Both the position numbers and the translations under genes were made by a program. A DNA stretch of 64,000 nt from Tieghemiomyces parasiticus (lineage: Eukaryota > Kickxellomycota > Dimargaritomycetes > Dimargaritales > Dimargaritaceae), in assembly GCA_027575765.1 (NCBI GenBank), contig JANBPT010000058.1, positions 1 through 64,000 of the forward strand, written 5' to 3'. Below the pieces are notes generated by a model, which saw only the letters and a program-made list of their open reading frames with translations, had not been told where the DNA came from and did no database searches. Each line of letters starts with the position of its first letter. Position 1 is the first letter of the stretch. Of the stretch, positions 34,854 to 47,700 are shown piece after piece.

Positions 34854-36067
34854 TCCGAAGCCGACACGGAGCATTAAGCGCTAGTATTTAGCATGGTCCC
34901 TTCCATTAAATAAAGAGTCGTTGAGGGAGGTATTCCCCATCACAAATCATTCAAACTTGGGTAGTAATAATATCATGCAGGTAAGTCACTCAATATGTAG
35001 GCGTGGCGTGGTGGAATCTGGGGTCAGATTATCCGCTTCTTCTTCTCTCTACCTAAAGCTCGTTTAGATGCAGTCCCTCTCGCTTTTCGATATTCTAAGT
35101 GCGGTTGAAGAAGCGCGGAAGGGATGGCGAGTGTGATACCGGACAGCAGGTAATAGCGAAGGGGGCAGTTGTCGAGGTGAAATGCAGAACCTGGTGACCT
35201 TCCGCTTTGGCCACAGGACATTACAATGCTTACCACTACTCGTCATCTCTCGCTGGTGGATTTTTAGAAGAGACCGCGCCACTAACAGAGGGCCCTATCT
35301 CCGTTCCTCCAATTGGCCTTTATATATATCTCCTCCTTTTGATCTTCCTTGTCGCCTACAGCACCCAATGGGAAGCTTTATAGTGCACTAAGGCCCTCCT
35401 ATCCGCCCCTGTCGGTTGTCGTTAATAGTCTTTCGTCCGATCCTAGCTTCCCTGTCTTGGCCAGACCAGTCCTCTGATATGGGGCCTCAATGTTCGCTTA
35501 CGCGAGGGCGGGGCCGGTTGGGTTGTCCGTCGGCCAGGGGGGAGATTCGTAGGAGGGCTGCTTTGCGACCAGCTCTGCCGCGCAGCTTCACTGTACCTCT
35601 CTCGGCTGTTTAACCGCCCCCAACCGTACCTTTGTGCACAGCGTCGCACCACATTATCGACTAAATGCAGGAACTCGAAAACCAGGCCGGATTGTTTTCT
35701 GTGAAAGTCAGCGACTTCAAGCCAGACACACCCGCCTTCGTGGTCTTGCACAGCCCAACCACTAACCAGCGCTAGGTGTTCTTGGTATCGATCACCGCCA
35801 CCCAGTTAACTACGCGCTGCCTACACGATAGCCTCTCGGTATCGCCGCCTCTTTCTCGACATATTGGACTCTGTCCACTCCAGGGCTAGCTAGATTCCGT
35901 GATACGCCGACCCACCGTGACCTTTTTTTGTTGTCGTTGCTTGACTCCCTTGGCTGGTGCAATTCATTTTTTTCTCTCCCTGCAATCTACGCGGATCGCG
36001 CGCTGCCTGATTTGCGGACCCTTACTCCGCCAGATGCGTGTTAGTCTAGGTTGACTACCATTATTTG
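34854..36067. other. Intergenic region between secreted genes
   Basis: No supported gene. The right half is pyrimidine-rich with T runs near 35921-35973. Frames at 35416-35751 show no features. Confidence 0.45.
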
Positions 36068-36076
36068 TATATATAA
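36068..36076 (+). promoter_or_regulatory. TATA-like box for secreted protein gene
   Basis: TATATATAA, about 130 bases before the ATG at 36197. Confidence 0.45.
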
Positions 36077-36196
36077 TGCCCTCAAAAGAACCATTCTCCT
36101 CGATACCCCATTATTCTATCCCTCTGTTTTACCGGCCGCGCTCAGGTATAGACTCTTCCGTTATATTTACTTTAGCCTTCTCCCTCGCTGCCCTCC

Positions 36197-37933
36197 ATGC
36201 GTTACTCTGCTAGGATTTTCTCTGGTCACAGCACGTTGCTGGCACTCCTCGGTACTGTTATGACCACATCTTTGGGCTCGCCCATTTCTCTGCCATGGGA
36301 AAACAAGTATTCAGGTTCTTCATCCGAGTCCTTGATGGTACCGAGCCCCCGGGAAAACAGGCGGCAAAGTCTCGATTCCCGGCCTATGTCAAATCCCCAA
36401 GGAAGCCGCCGGGGAACTCCCTATTCCATGGAGTACTATGCTATGGAGGTAAGGTTGGGCATACGCGTCGACGCTATGGTACCGGTGGATTCCTTAATCT
36501 GACCGTCTATCCAGGTGCCCTGCCGATTAACTAACCGAATTATCCACACGCACCGCCCACCACGCTTTCCAATACGCCATCAGGCCTGCGACCAAGTCCA
36601 GAATCTTTTTGAGAGTCTGGGCATACTCGAAGAAGATCCACGGAAAGCCGGGTTACCGGACTCAGAGTCATGGCACCACGGGCTGGTCAAAGAGGCCTTG
36701 GACCTTGTCCAAGTGAGTTTACGGGCTTACTACGCCGAGGAATTCCAATCCACTGCGGACCCGCTTCGCAGCAACACCGAGCGTGCGCAGTACCAGGTCG
36801 TCACCTATCCTTACAACCAAGTGAAGGCAGTACTTTCTTCGACCCACCCGCTCATCTATTGCCTCAGGGAAAACTATGCCGTGGTGAATAAGGTTGTCGT
36901 TGGCATCCAAAGGTTGCTACGCGATATTAAGAGTGACACTGAGTTTAAATCATACCTTGACGACCAGGGGTTTGTCGACTTCCTCGATAGCGTGGTCAAG
37001 CGACAGCCGACCGGCGTCCCGCTCCGCCAAACCCCCACGGGAGGCTCAACCCTGTTCGACGTTGATCATGTGATCAATCTGCATGGCGAGCTTTCCCCTT
37101 ACCTCCGCTCAAGATTTGTCGAGATTCTCGGTCCGATCGCTACCGCCTGGGGACGGGACGGTATCCTAGACGACACATCTGAATATGGCATTAGTGGCAA
37201 ATTTCCTCAGTTTCTTGACACCGTTCTTGAGCAGTATTCACCCATAAGCACACTCCCGTGGACGTGGGGATATGGGCAGGCGGATGCCAAGTCCGACAAC
37301 TACGTTATGTTTGATGCCAAATTGAAGTCCTATCTTAAGAAGGAGTTCGCCCAGTTTCTCAGCAAGACGATATACGACTCAGGAAGCGGGGCCCATGACA
37401 GTGAGGGTAAACTCGGGGAATATATCAAACAGGAATTCACCAGTCTGGTCGATGAAGCATTCGACCGCTTCATTGACCAGGGCAACTCGCTGCCATCCGA
37501 ACGGGCGACCATGTATCCACTCGTTGGCAGCCCGCTCCAGGAGGACCCTGAGTCCGACTTAGGAGGGCTCGGTTCTGGAACGCAGGTCAGCCAAGTAAGT
37601 TCCGCAGCAGTGATCATACCGTCCAAATCCACCTCCAGAGCGAATACCTCTACGGCGACCGGGAAGTTGGTAGGGCAGCTGGCCTCCTTCTCCAGCCGAC
37701 TCTACGATGAAGTGGTCCTCGCGGTACTACACACAGGGAACTCTGATATGATTCGCCTGTTCAACGAGGACAGCATTGACAGCATCTACGAACTTGATGA
37801 CTTTGCTGACGGGGAAGTCGTAGAATTAAGGCTGTCCTTCACTCAGGGCGACGCTTCAACATACGATATCGGCGGCTTGATCACCAGCGGTTGGGATCGT
37901 GTGCGCTCCATGTCGCCCTTCTGGTCCGTGTAA
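36197..37933 (+). CDS. Putative secreted protein of unknown function (533 aa)
   Basis: Two exons, 36197-36448 and 36584-37933, phase 0 (GAG/GTAAGG donor, CATCAG acceptor). The first 28 or so residues look like a signal peptide (MRYSARIFSG, then STLLALLGTVMTTSLGSP). A polar Ser/Arg/Pro-rich segment follows with two Arg-Arg pairs (ENRRQSLD, GSRRGTPYS) that could be processing sites. Exon 2 encodes a largely helical acidic region (ACDQVQNLFESLGILEE; LVKEALDLVQVSLRAYYAEE) rich in charged residues, with no recognised motif. A Ser/Thr-rich stretch lies near residues 405-430. Cysteines are very few. It is the third gene in a co-oriented run of secreted-protein genes. Function unknown. Confidence 0.68.
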
Positions 37934-38344
37934 GCTGTCCGTTGAGACTCGTCTGAACTATAGCTGTCTCCACCAGAGGCACGAGAACCTGTCCACTACG
38001 TAATGGTTTCACCGACCTATTAATGCCACGTTTCTCGATAGCCATGTTTATTTCGTTGCGGTGTCTTTCTCTGACAATAGATGTACAATACCTTAAAAGG
38101 CGTTCGTTCTCATTTCTAATGGGCGATCTTCATGTCAGTAAATAATGTGGACAGATTCTATAGTTAAAAGGTTCCAATGGTCCCCGTAGGTTCAAATAAT
38201 TATGGCTTTCCGTTAACGGCGCAGCGGCCCTACATTCCCAGACGGACACCAAACCGACGGGTGTTAAGATACCCCGGCGCAATAAATGAAAAATTAAACT
38301 CCTCATTTATTCTTTCGTTATCGACCTTTTAATAAATCTAGTTT
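37934..38344. other. Convergent intergenic region
   Basis: AT-rich sequence between convergent 3' ends of the secreted-protein gene and the aquaglyceroporin gene; possible AATAAA polyadenylation signals near 38281-38286 (plus) and, for the minus strand, TTTATT at 38046-38051 and 38306-38311. Nothing else visible. Confidence 0.5.
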
Positions 38345-39478
38345 CTAGATGTTGAGTTGATAGGCCCTCCGGCGAGTGATAACGAATGTGTAATAGAACA
38401 GGCCTCCGATGATCGCCCCGCATAGAGGGGCCACAGAAGGAATGTACGCGTAGTGGTTATAGGCGGTGAACGTTTCAGGCCCGTATCCGACCGCGAAAAT
38501 GTAGAGTCGGGCGCCGAGGTCGATGGCGATGTTGATGCCACCGCCGCCGGTCTGGTAGGCCAGTGAGAAGAGAATACTACTGAGGAAGAGACCGACAGCC
38601 AACGGCCCCCAGGCGCGGGGGACGATGTTCGCGGAATCGGTAACGGCGAGCACGGCCGCGATAAATACGGCGTTGGCTACACACAGCGAATAGAAGATGG
38701 TGGCGTGGTTAGCGGGCGGGATGGGGAACGAGGTGAACAGTCCCGCAGTGGCCTGAGAGCCCGTAACGGTGCGGACCGTACCCGAGAAGGCGTTAATGGA
38801 TTGTAGGAAGAGCAGGTGGGCAGTGGCAGCGCCCGCGAAGGCGCCCAGGAACTGGAAAAACAGGTAGCCGGGGACTTTGTGCAGAGGAAACCCCTTCCAG
38901 AGGGTGAAGGTGAGCGTTATGGATGGGTTGATGTGACCACCCGAGACGCCCTGGGTGATAAAGAGTCCCATCATGAGGGCGAGGCCGCTGCTGAGGCAGA
39001 TTAGGGTGTAGCCCTGGTGCTTGGCGTTGTCGTTGAGACGGCTGGTAACCGTGGTACCTATGGTTAGCAGGGTGAGGATGTAGGTCCCGAGCAACTCGGC
39101 GATGTACTCGCGGTACCGGTAGCGTACGAGGCGGAATATGGTTGGTGGTTCAGGTAACTCGTCAAGGATATCTTCGGAAACGCAATTTTTCACGAGGGCG
39201 CGATAGATAGGCCCGGTGACAGGGTTTTGCTGTCGGCGGTAGTATTGTGAGTGGCGGGAGCGGTGATTGTTGTCCGCGTTGAAGGCTGAGGCACGCCGCC
39301 GGCGAATCCACCGGTAGGCCGTATGTTGGGTATTGGTGTTGCCGCTTACGGTACTGGTAGTGGGATTACTGTAGCTGCACCCGGGTGCGGTGTTGAGGTC
39401 GATGTGCATATTCATGCTCTCGGCAGAGCCCCGTCGGCCGCCCGTGGACGAGGACCGGGTCCTAGGTCGGCGCAACAT
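38345..39478 (-). CDS. Aquaglyceroporin-like MIP channel with altered NPA boxes
   Basis: Single exon, 377 residues. A long polar Arg/Ser-rich N-terminus (about 120 residues) precedes six hydrophobic segments. The first half-helix loop reads SGGHINPSITLTF (NPS at residues 184-186, bases 38921-38929) instead of NPA. The second reads GGGINIAIDLGARLY (NIA at 316-318, bases 38525-38533), where the family normally has NPAR and here has Ile (residue 319) in place of the pore-lining Arg. The Asp that follows (320) is the aquaglyceroporin mark. Family knowledge: yeast Fps1 also departs from NPA (NPS and NLA) but keeps the Arg. It probably moves glycerol or another small uncharged solute across the plasma membrane, with loosened selectivity; that last point is inference. 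A TATA-like word lies about 110 bases upstream (near 39586-39592). Confidence 0.9.
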   Translation of the reverse strand: MLRRPRTRSSSTGGRRGSAESMNMHIDLNTAPGCSYSNPTTSTVSGNTNTQHTAYRWIRRRRASAFNADNNHRSRHSQYYRRQQNPVTGPIYRALVKNCVSEDILDELPEPPTIFRLVRYRYREYIAELLGTYILTLLTIGTTVTSRLNDNAKHQGYTLICLSSGLALMMGLFITQGVSGGHINPSITLTFTLWKGFPLHKVPGYLFFQFLGAFAGAATAHLLFLQSINAFSGTVRTVTGSQATAGLFTSFPIPPANHATIFYSLCVANAVFIAAVLAVTDSANIVPRAWGPLAVGLFLSSILFSLAYQTGGGGINIAIDLGARLYIFAVGYGPETFTAYNHYAYIPSVAPLCGAIIGGLFYYTFVITRRRAYQLNI

Positions 39479-40288
39479 GGTGAGGCTTCGTCAGTTACGC
39501 GTGTTAAATGTGTTGGTATGATAAACGGCCTATTGTTGAGATGGAGAGATGCAATTGGATTGTAAAGTAGAGACCTGAAAATCACATTATATCCGGTTTT
39601 TCATAACTGGCACGGGTGTACAAAAGTTGGCCTGGTCTAGGATCAAAGGTGGCACTGGGCATTAGTGTAGTATAGCTAGCCAATATTACCGCCCCGGTCG
39701 CCGACTGGGCTGGCTGCAGGGTGGACAGAGTTAGAAGGTTAGGCTGTCAACATCCTGGCCCTAGAGGCCTTGGGTTCCTCGCAAGGGGACACAGGTGACC
39801 CGTTGGTTTCAGACGTGTCGAGCGGTTTCACTTTTCGGAGTCAGACCGGGTCCCCTCCCGCCTTCATTTTGAAGGCGCTGTCCCAGACCATGAGCAGGGG
39901 AAAGCCGGGGCTAGAAGCGACCCTGACCAACACCGTAGCCCTGGCAAAGCAAAGCCTACCGGGCAACGTGGGCTCCCCCCTTTATTGAACAGCGGTAATC
40001 CACGAACAAGGTTGTTATTCTAAGTCTGGTAGCCGTGAAGGGGTGTGAGGGAGTATCGGTCACGTTGCTAAGCGTGGCACAGTCACTTCTAATGGCACTG
40101 GGCGCCGCAACGTACTGCTAAGGCGCGGGCCGATCTAAACCCCCGAGTGAGGGTGGTCCTCCTCGAATCTCGCGATTCCTGCCACTCTCCACCTCTGGCT
40201 TGCTAGAAAGTCCTCATTTCGTCTCTGATCCACCTCCGCATCGCACTCGCAAGATCACTCTCCCTATTACGTGTCCGCTCTTTCAGCC
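39479..40288. promoter_or_regulatory. Divergent intergenic region, aquaglyceroporin and bL9m
   Basis: About 800 bases between the two start codons. No gene supported; a 72-codon plus-strand frame at 39770-39988 has no features. Confidence 0.45.
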
Positions 40289-41091
40289 ATGTCTGTCTTG
40301 CTATCGAATCTCTTGCGGATCCGAGCCGCTCCACCGCTCGCTACTGGTGCTAACGCCGTGCCTACGGTAGGTTGCGGAAAAACGCGGGGTTTGGACTATT
40401 CCGATCGCCACCGCCGCCGATCGCTTAACCGTACAACTCAACCCCGCCCCCAAGCAATGGAGGTCTCGCGCCAGGCGATCCGCCAGCCTGGATTGACGTA
40501 TAATGAGTAATGAGCTACTTACTCACATGCCGCTATCTCGAACCCTCTCTTCTTACCACTGTCCCATCCCCCCTTCAGCGTGGCATCAAGTACGCCAAGC
40601 GGATCCAGATCCGTCTCACCAAACCGGTGGCGAAACTTGGCCGGGCAGGCCAGGTGGTCGAAGTGCGCCCGGGCTACATGCGCACCAATCTGTACCCGAA
40701 GGGTCTGGCCGACTACGTCCCGTTGTACACGGGGCCGCGCGACCGGGCCAAGGAGGCTAAGGCAGAGCCTAAGGTGGACAAAAAGAAAGCCGCCAAGGAG
40801 GCCAGCGTGATGGCCGCTATCGAGACAACCGCGGCCTTGGAGACGCGGGTGCGTGCCAACGCCCTCCTGACCGCCAAACAGATCCGGGTCACCCGGCCGG
40901 CAACTGGCGCCGTGACCGTCGACGACGTGCAGGCCCAGGTGCGCAAGGACCTCGGGTTCAACTTGGAACGGGAATGCATCAGCCTGGAACCAACTGAGAG
41001 CGCGGACGAGACCCAGTGCACCATCTGTTTCCCCGATATGGGCCCCATTCCGCTGTCGGTGGTCGTTCAGGCGGAGTCCGCTTCGGTTTAG
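40289..41091 (+). CDS. MRPL9: Mitochondrial large-subunit ribosomal protein bL9
   Basis: Two exons, 40289-40366 and 40579-41091, joined in phase 0 (donor ACG/GTAGGT, acceptor TTCAG); 196 residues. Exon 1 is a short Leu/Arg/Ala-rich presequence ([19 protein letters not shown]). Exon 2 opens with the bL9 N-terminal domain ([20 protein letters not shown], then [18 protein letters not shown]), matching the bacterial pattern of Gly-rich turn and PGY-R-N-L-PKGLA. A Lys/Ala-rich connecting helix and a C-terminal domain follow. The product works in the mitochondrial ribosome. The extra 40-codon frame reading into exon 2 from 40510 is intronic. Confidence 0.9.
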
Positions 41092-41727
41092 GCTGCTGGA
41101 GGTTGGCTGGTTCAAGATATAATATGGTAAACATAGTGTTTCAATAGTGGTCGCTTCTCGAATATACACATTATTATTAGTTCAGGCGGTAACATCGAAT
41201 GCAATGGCAGATATGCCAAAATTAGGGAGTATTAGATTACTGAGGTCCAGCTGTCCACCTGAGTACCAACTATTCTCTTGGACGTAATTAATTGGCAAGG
41301 TCGGGAGAATCGAGGGGCTTGTACGCGCCGTGAAGCCAACACTGTGCTCGAGTGGGAGATGGAAAGGCCGCAGGACCGGAGAAGCGACGCAAACTAGCGC
41401 CATCCGACATGTCCAGATTGCTTTCTGACTAGCTTTGAACTGCGCATTTCTCCACAGTACTACGATAGTTTGCCAACAACCGTACCTTAACCACGCGCAT
41501 TCTCGGGTTAACCACTTCTGACGGCCGCTGGACAGATCGAAGGAGCCATCCCCGCTTGATCCCACTACGTTTACATATCCCGTCGTCGTAGCAGCCGTAC
41601 CTATAGCCAGCTGGCTTGTTTTTTCCCCCATTTAACCATTTTCAGTTTAAATCCACGCGGCGCATCCCATCACTAAGCACACCATTTAGAGACCCCTTCC
41701 CTTCTATTCCCCCTTGCATCGGTTACT
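41092..41727. other. Intergenic region before BRR2
   Basis: No supported gene. A minus-strand frame at 41182-41631 has no features. The last 120 bases before the BRR2 start are pyrimidine-rich, without a TATA-like box. Confidence 0.45.
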
Positions 41728-44700
41728 ATGGCGGAAGAGTTCGCCAAGAACGATCAGTACCGGTACGCGGCCAATTCGAACCTCGTTCTGCAGGCTGACC
41801 GGTCGGGGCTCGCGCGCCGCGGCAAGGAGCCTACAGGCGAGGCCGAGACACTCTGGGGCAAGGTGGACATCCGTGACATGGGCACCCGGGCCCAGCGCGA
41901 GACGGCGCCTGTCCAGCGTAAGGCCAAGAAGACCCACAAGCGCCCCACCGGAGGCGACGGCCATGGGCGCACGAGCACGGTCCTGGCCGCCGCCGCCGAT
42001 CTAGAGGGTCTCAACTACCACCCCCGTACCCCAGAGACCCGAGCGGTACTGGACCTCATTTTGGCTCTTATCCACCCGTACCTAGGCGACCAGTCCCAGG
42101 AAGTCATTCGGAGTGCTGCTGACGAGGTTCTGGAGGTACTCAAGAACGACCACCTGCGCGACCCGGACCGTCACAAGGAGATCGACACCGTGCTGGATAG
42201 CCGGCTCACCGCCGACCAGTTCGCCAAGCTGGTGCAGCTGGGCAAACGAATCACCGACTATCACCCGGATGACGGGAGTGGTGCCGGTGACGAGGACGGA
42301 AAGACGCCCCGGCCCGGTCGGGATGCCGATACTCTCGACGATGAGCTCGGCGTGGCGGTCGTGTTTGATCAGGGCGATGAGGAGGACGAGACCAGCGATG
42401 AAGAAAACGACAACGAAGACGACGATGCGGCCGCGATGGACGAGGACAACGAAGTCGTCGTGGGCGCGAAGGTTACCGATACTGCTGCCGCTAACGATGA
42501 GGTCGACGCCGGGGACCACAACGAACGCACCGAGGAGACCGTGTACCTGCGGGGCACCCAAGGCGCCGCAGGCCCCGACCGTGTTCAACCCCAGGATGTG
42601 GACGCCTTCTGGCTGCAGCGGCTCATCGGTCGCGCCTACCCAGACTCGCATGTCACAGCGGAGAAAACCACTGACTGCCTCGCCCTGCTGGCCAGTGCCG
42701 ACCTCAGCACCCGCGAGTGTGAGAACCAGCTGATGGAACTGTTTGACTACACTCACTTCGATATGGTCAAACTACTAACTCACAACCGCGACGCGGTATA
42801 CTGGGGTACGATGCTGGCTAGGTCAGCCGGCCGGGACGAGGAGCACCGAGCCGTGCGCGAACAAATGCGGGTCCGTGGTCTGACGGACCTCCTGGCCGCT
42901 GTCGACGGAAGCACCGATGCGGAGGCCGAAGATACGTCCGCTTGGGTCCCGTCGGCTGACGGCGACCGCTCCCTATCGCCGGATCGTCAGGCCCGCCGCG
43001 CCCCACGTGCCACGGTGGCCGGAGCGGTGCCCTCGCGCGCCCCGCAGCAGGCTCTAGACCTGGAGGCCCTAGCCTTCCACCAGGGTGGCCACCTGATGGC
43101 AAACCGCCGTTGCCGCCTCCCCGACGGCTCATTTAAGCGTACCCGCAAGGGTTACGAGGAGATTCACGTGCCGGCCCCCACCGCGCCGCCGTTCGCCGAC
43201 ACTGAGACGCTGGTCCCTATCGCCGAACTGCCGACGTGGGCCCAGCCGGCCTTCGGGGGCAATACCTCGCTCAACCGCGTGCAGAGCCAACTGTACCCGG
43301 CCGCTTTTCAGGGCGACGCCAACCTGCTACTGTGTGCCCCCACCGGTGCGGGTAAGACCAACGTGGCCATGCTTACCATCCTGCGCACCGTGTCTGCTTT
43401 CCGCGACCCGGCCACGGGTATCATCGATGCCGACCGTTTCAAGATCGTGTACGTGGCCCCCATGAAGGCCCTGGTCCAGGAGGTGGTGGGTAACCTCGGG
43501 GCTCGCCTCGAGCCCCTGGGCCTGCGCGTAGCCGAACTCACGGGCGACGTGCAGCTCACCAAGCAGCAGATCGCCGAAACCCAGGTCCTTGTCACCACCC
43601 CGGAGAAGTGGGATGTGGTCACCCGTAAGGCCACCGACCGGTCCTACACCAACTTGGTCCGCCTCATCATCGTGGACGAGATTCACCTGTTGCACGACGA
43701 TCGAGGGCCCGTCCTGGAGAGCATAGTGGCTCGTACCCTGCGCGCAGTGGAAACCACCAAGGAACCCGTACGTCTGGTCGGCCTGTCGGCCACTCTTCCC
43801 AACTACGCCGACGTGGCGGCCTTCCTGCGCGTTGATCCGGCAGTAGGCCTGTTCCACTTTGACGCTGCCTACCGACCCTGCCCGCTGAAGCAGGAGTTCA
43901 TCGGCATCACCGAGCGCAAGGCCATCAAGCGACTGCAGGTCATGAATGAGGTCACCTACGACAAGGTGATGGAGCAGGCCGGCCGGAACCAGACCCTGGT
44001 CTTCGTGCACTCGCGGAAGGAGACGGTCAAGACCGCGCGCGCGGTACGCGACCTGGCTCTGGAACGGGACACCATCGGCCAGTTCCTGCGCCAGGCCGCG
44101 GCCAGCCGCGAGGTCCTCCAGACCGAGGCGGCCACTGCCCGCGACCCGGCCCTCCAGGAACTGCTCCCGTTCGGCTTCGCGGTGCACCACGCCGGACTGG
44201 TCCGTACCGACCGAACCCTTGTGGAGGAATTGTTCGCGGACGGCCATATTCAGGTGCTGGTGTCCACCGCCACTCTAGCTTGGGGTGTGAATTTGCCGGC
44301 CCACTCGGTCATCATCAAGGGCACCCAGGTGTACAACCCGAGCCGCGGGGCCTGGACCGAATTGAGCCCGCAAGATGTGCTTCAGATGCTGGGACGTGCG
44401 GGCCGTCCGCAATTCGACACCTTCGGCGAGGGCATCATCATCACCACCCAGCGCGAGCTGCAGTTTTACCTCTCTCTGCTCAACGAGCAGCTCCCCATCG
44501 AGAGCCAGTTGCTCAGCCGGCTACCGGACCTTCTCAACGCCGAGGTGGCCCTGGGAACCGTACGGAGCCGGGCCGATGCCGTCCGGTGGCTCGGGTACAC
44601 TTACCTGTATGTCCGCATGCTGCGCAACCCGGCGCTCTACGGCGCCGCCGACCCGGCTGACGATCCGGCCCTCTTGCAGCGACGCACCGACCTGGCCCAC

Positions 44701-47700
44701 GCCGCCGCTCTGGCCCTCGAGAAATCCCGCCTCATCCGCTACGACGCTCGTACGGGCACAATCCAAGGCACCGAGCTGGGGCGCATCGCTTCGCACTACT
44801 ACCTCGGACACACCTCGGTGGCCACCTACGACCGCCACCTGACACCCACCATGGGTGAGATTGAACTGTTCCGCTTGTTCGCCCTGTCCGGCGAGTTCGC
44901 GGCCATCCCAGTACGCGAGGAGGAGAAGTTGGAACTGGCCAAGCTGCTGGAGCGCGTGCCTGTGCCGGTGAAGGAAGGCGTCGACGAGCCTACGGCCAAG
45001 GTGAACGTGCTGCTACAGGCCTACATTTCGCAACTCCGCCTCGACGGCTTCGCCTTGGTGGCCGACCTGGTATACGTGACCCAGAGTGCCGGCCGCATCC
45101 TTCGTGCCATGTTCGAGATCTGCCTCAAGTGCCGCTGGGCCCAACTGGCCCGCCGGGTCCTGGCTATGTGCAAGATGGTCGAGCGCCGCATGTGGGGGTC
45201 CATGTCCCCGCTGCGCCAGTTCAAGTTTCTACCGGCCGATCTGCTCCGTCGTCTGGAGCGCAAGGCCATCCCCTGGGAGCGGTTCCACGACATGGATCCG
45301 CACGCCCTGGGTGAACTGGTCATGAACGCCAAGGCCGGTGCTGTACTCCACAAGTGCGTGCACCAGGTTCCGCGGCTCAACGTCCGCGCGCACGTGCAAC
45401 CGGTCACCCGCTCCCTGCTCCGATTCGAGCTCACCCTCACGCCGGATTTCCTATGGGACGAGCGCGTGCACGGCCGTGCCGAGGGCTTTTGGCTCCTGGT
45501 AGAGGACGTGGACGCCGAGATGGTTTTGTACGCCGAACCGTTCGTGCTCAAGCAGAGCTACGCCACTGACGAGCATGTCACCGTGTTCACCGTCCCGCTT
45601 GGGGAACCCCTGCCGCCGAATTACTTCGTCAGCGCCGTTTCCGACCGCTGGCTTGGCAGCGAGACCCGCTTGCCCGTCTCTTTCAAGCACCTGCTCCTGC
45701 CGGACCGCTACCCACCCCCGACTGAGCTGCTCGACATGCAGGCTCTACCGGTCACTGCCCTCCGTCACCCAGCCGCCGAGGCCCGGTACCGTGCCGCCGG
45801 TGTTTCGACATTCAACCCCGTGCAGACCCAAACCTTCAACGCTCTCTACCACACGGACCTGAACGCCTTCGTAGGGGCCCCACCCGGGTCGGGTAAGACG
45901 GTGTGTGCCGAGTTTGCCCTGCTGCGCCTGTGGAACCAGCCGGCGCCTGAGGACCTAGCCGTGCGCCGCCGCGCTGTCTACTTGGCCCCACACGCCGACA
46001 GCCTGGCCCTCCGCCTCCGGGACTGGCGTCGCGCGTTCCCGGATCGCGTATTTGAGTCCCTCAGCGGTGAACTTACCGCGGATCTCAAACTACTGGAGCG
46101 GGCGGACGTGGTACTAGCCACACCCGCCCAGTGGGACGTTGTCTCGCGCCGCTGGATGCAGCGCCGCCACGTACAGTCGGTGGGCCTCGTTCTCGCCGAC
46201 GACTTGCACATGATTGGGAGCGCCAGTGGTCCCACCTACGAGGTGGTGGTCTCGCGGATGCGGTTCATGGCCGCTCAGCTGCAGAACGGGCTCCGTCTAG
46301 TCGGCCTGGCCACCTCGCTGGCCAACGCCCGCGATGTGGGCGATTGGCTCGGTGTGGCCGATTCGGCTGCCTTCTTCAACTTCAACCCGCTCGTCCGCCC
46401 CGTCCCGCTGGAGATTAGCATCCAGAGCTTCAAGGTCCCCCACTTCCCCTCCCTCATGCTGGCCATGGCCCGCCCGGCCTATCTGGCCGCAGGCGAGGCC
46501 GCCGACGCCGGTCGTAACGCCCTGGTGTTCGTGCCCTCCCGCCGCCAGTGCCGACTGACCGCCGCCGAGTTGCTGCACTTGGCTGCGGCCGATGACGTAC
46601 CCGACCGGTTTCGCGGGGATGCCGCAAAGACGGACACCGCTATGGACGAGGACGGTGAGGAGGACCCTGTCGCCGACCTCCTCTCCCATGTCACCGACCC
46701 AGCTCTCGCGGAACTGCTGGCGCAGGGAGTGGGGTATTACCACGAGACGCTGACCGAGGGCGACCGCCGCGTGGTCGCTGCTCTGTTTCAACGCGGAGCG
46801 CTACGCGCCCTAGTGGCCGCCCGTGAGGCCTGTTGGGGGCTCGGACTTCACGCGCACACTGTGGTGGTCATGGGCGCTCAGTACTACGATGGCCGGGAGC
46901 ACCGTTACGCCGACTACCCAGTTCCCGAGGTCCTACAGATGGCCGGTTTAGCCTGCCGCCCTGGGGTCGATCCGGCAGGTCGCTGCGTGCTCCTGTGCCA
47001 GTCGCATAAAAAGGACTTTTACAAAAAGTTTTTGCACGAACCCCTCCCGGTCGAGTCCCATCTGGATCAGTCCCTGCACGACCACTTCAACGCCGCGGTG
47101 GTAACCCGCACGGTCGAGAACTATCAGGACGCTGTCGACTTCCTGACCTGGACGTTCCTGTATCGCCGGCTCACTAAGAATCCCAACTACTACGGCCTCC
47201 AGGGGGTGAGCCCCAGCCACCTCTCCGACCACCTTTCGGAACTGGTGGAGACCACCCTGGACGACCTGGCGGCCACCAAGTGCATTGCGGTGGAGGACGA
47301 GGCCAACGTGACCCCGCTCAACCTGGGAATGATCGCCGCCTACTACAACATCAGCTACATCACCATCGAGACCTTTAGTATTTCACTCACCGAGGAGACC
47401 CGCCTCAAGGGCCTGCTGGAGGTAGTGTCGGCTGCCGCCGAGTTTGAACCCTTCGCCGTGCGTCATCGTGAGGACGCCGTGCTGCGCCGTATCTACGAGC
47501 GCGTCCCGGTTAAGCTGGCCCGTCCGGATTTCCGCACTGCCCACGTCAAGTGCAGCGTCCTTCTCCAGGCCCATTTCGCGCGACTCCAGCTGCCTCCGGA
47601 CCTTGCCTCCGACCAGGCCCAGATTTTAGGCAAGGTCATCCCACTCCTGCAGGCCGCCGTGGACGTGCTGTCATCCCACGGGTGGCTGCGCCCGGCCCTT

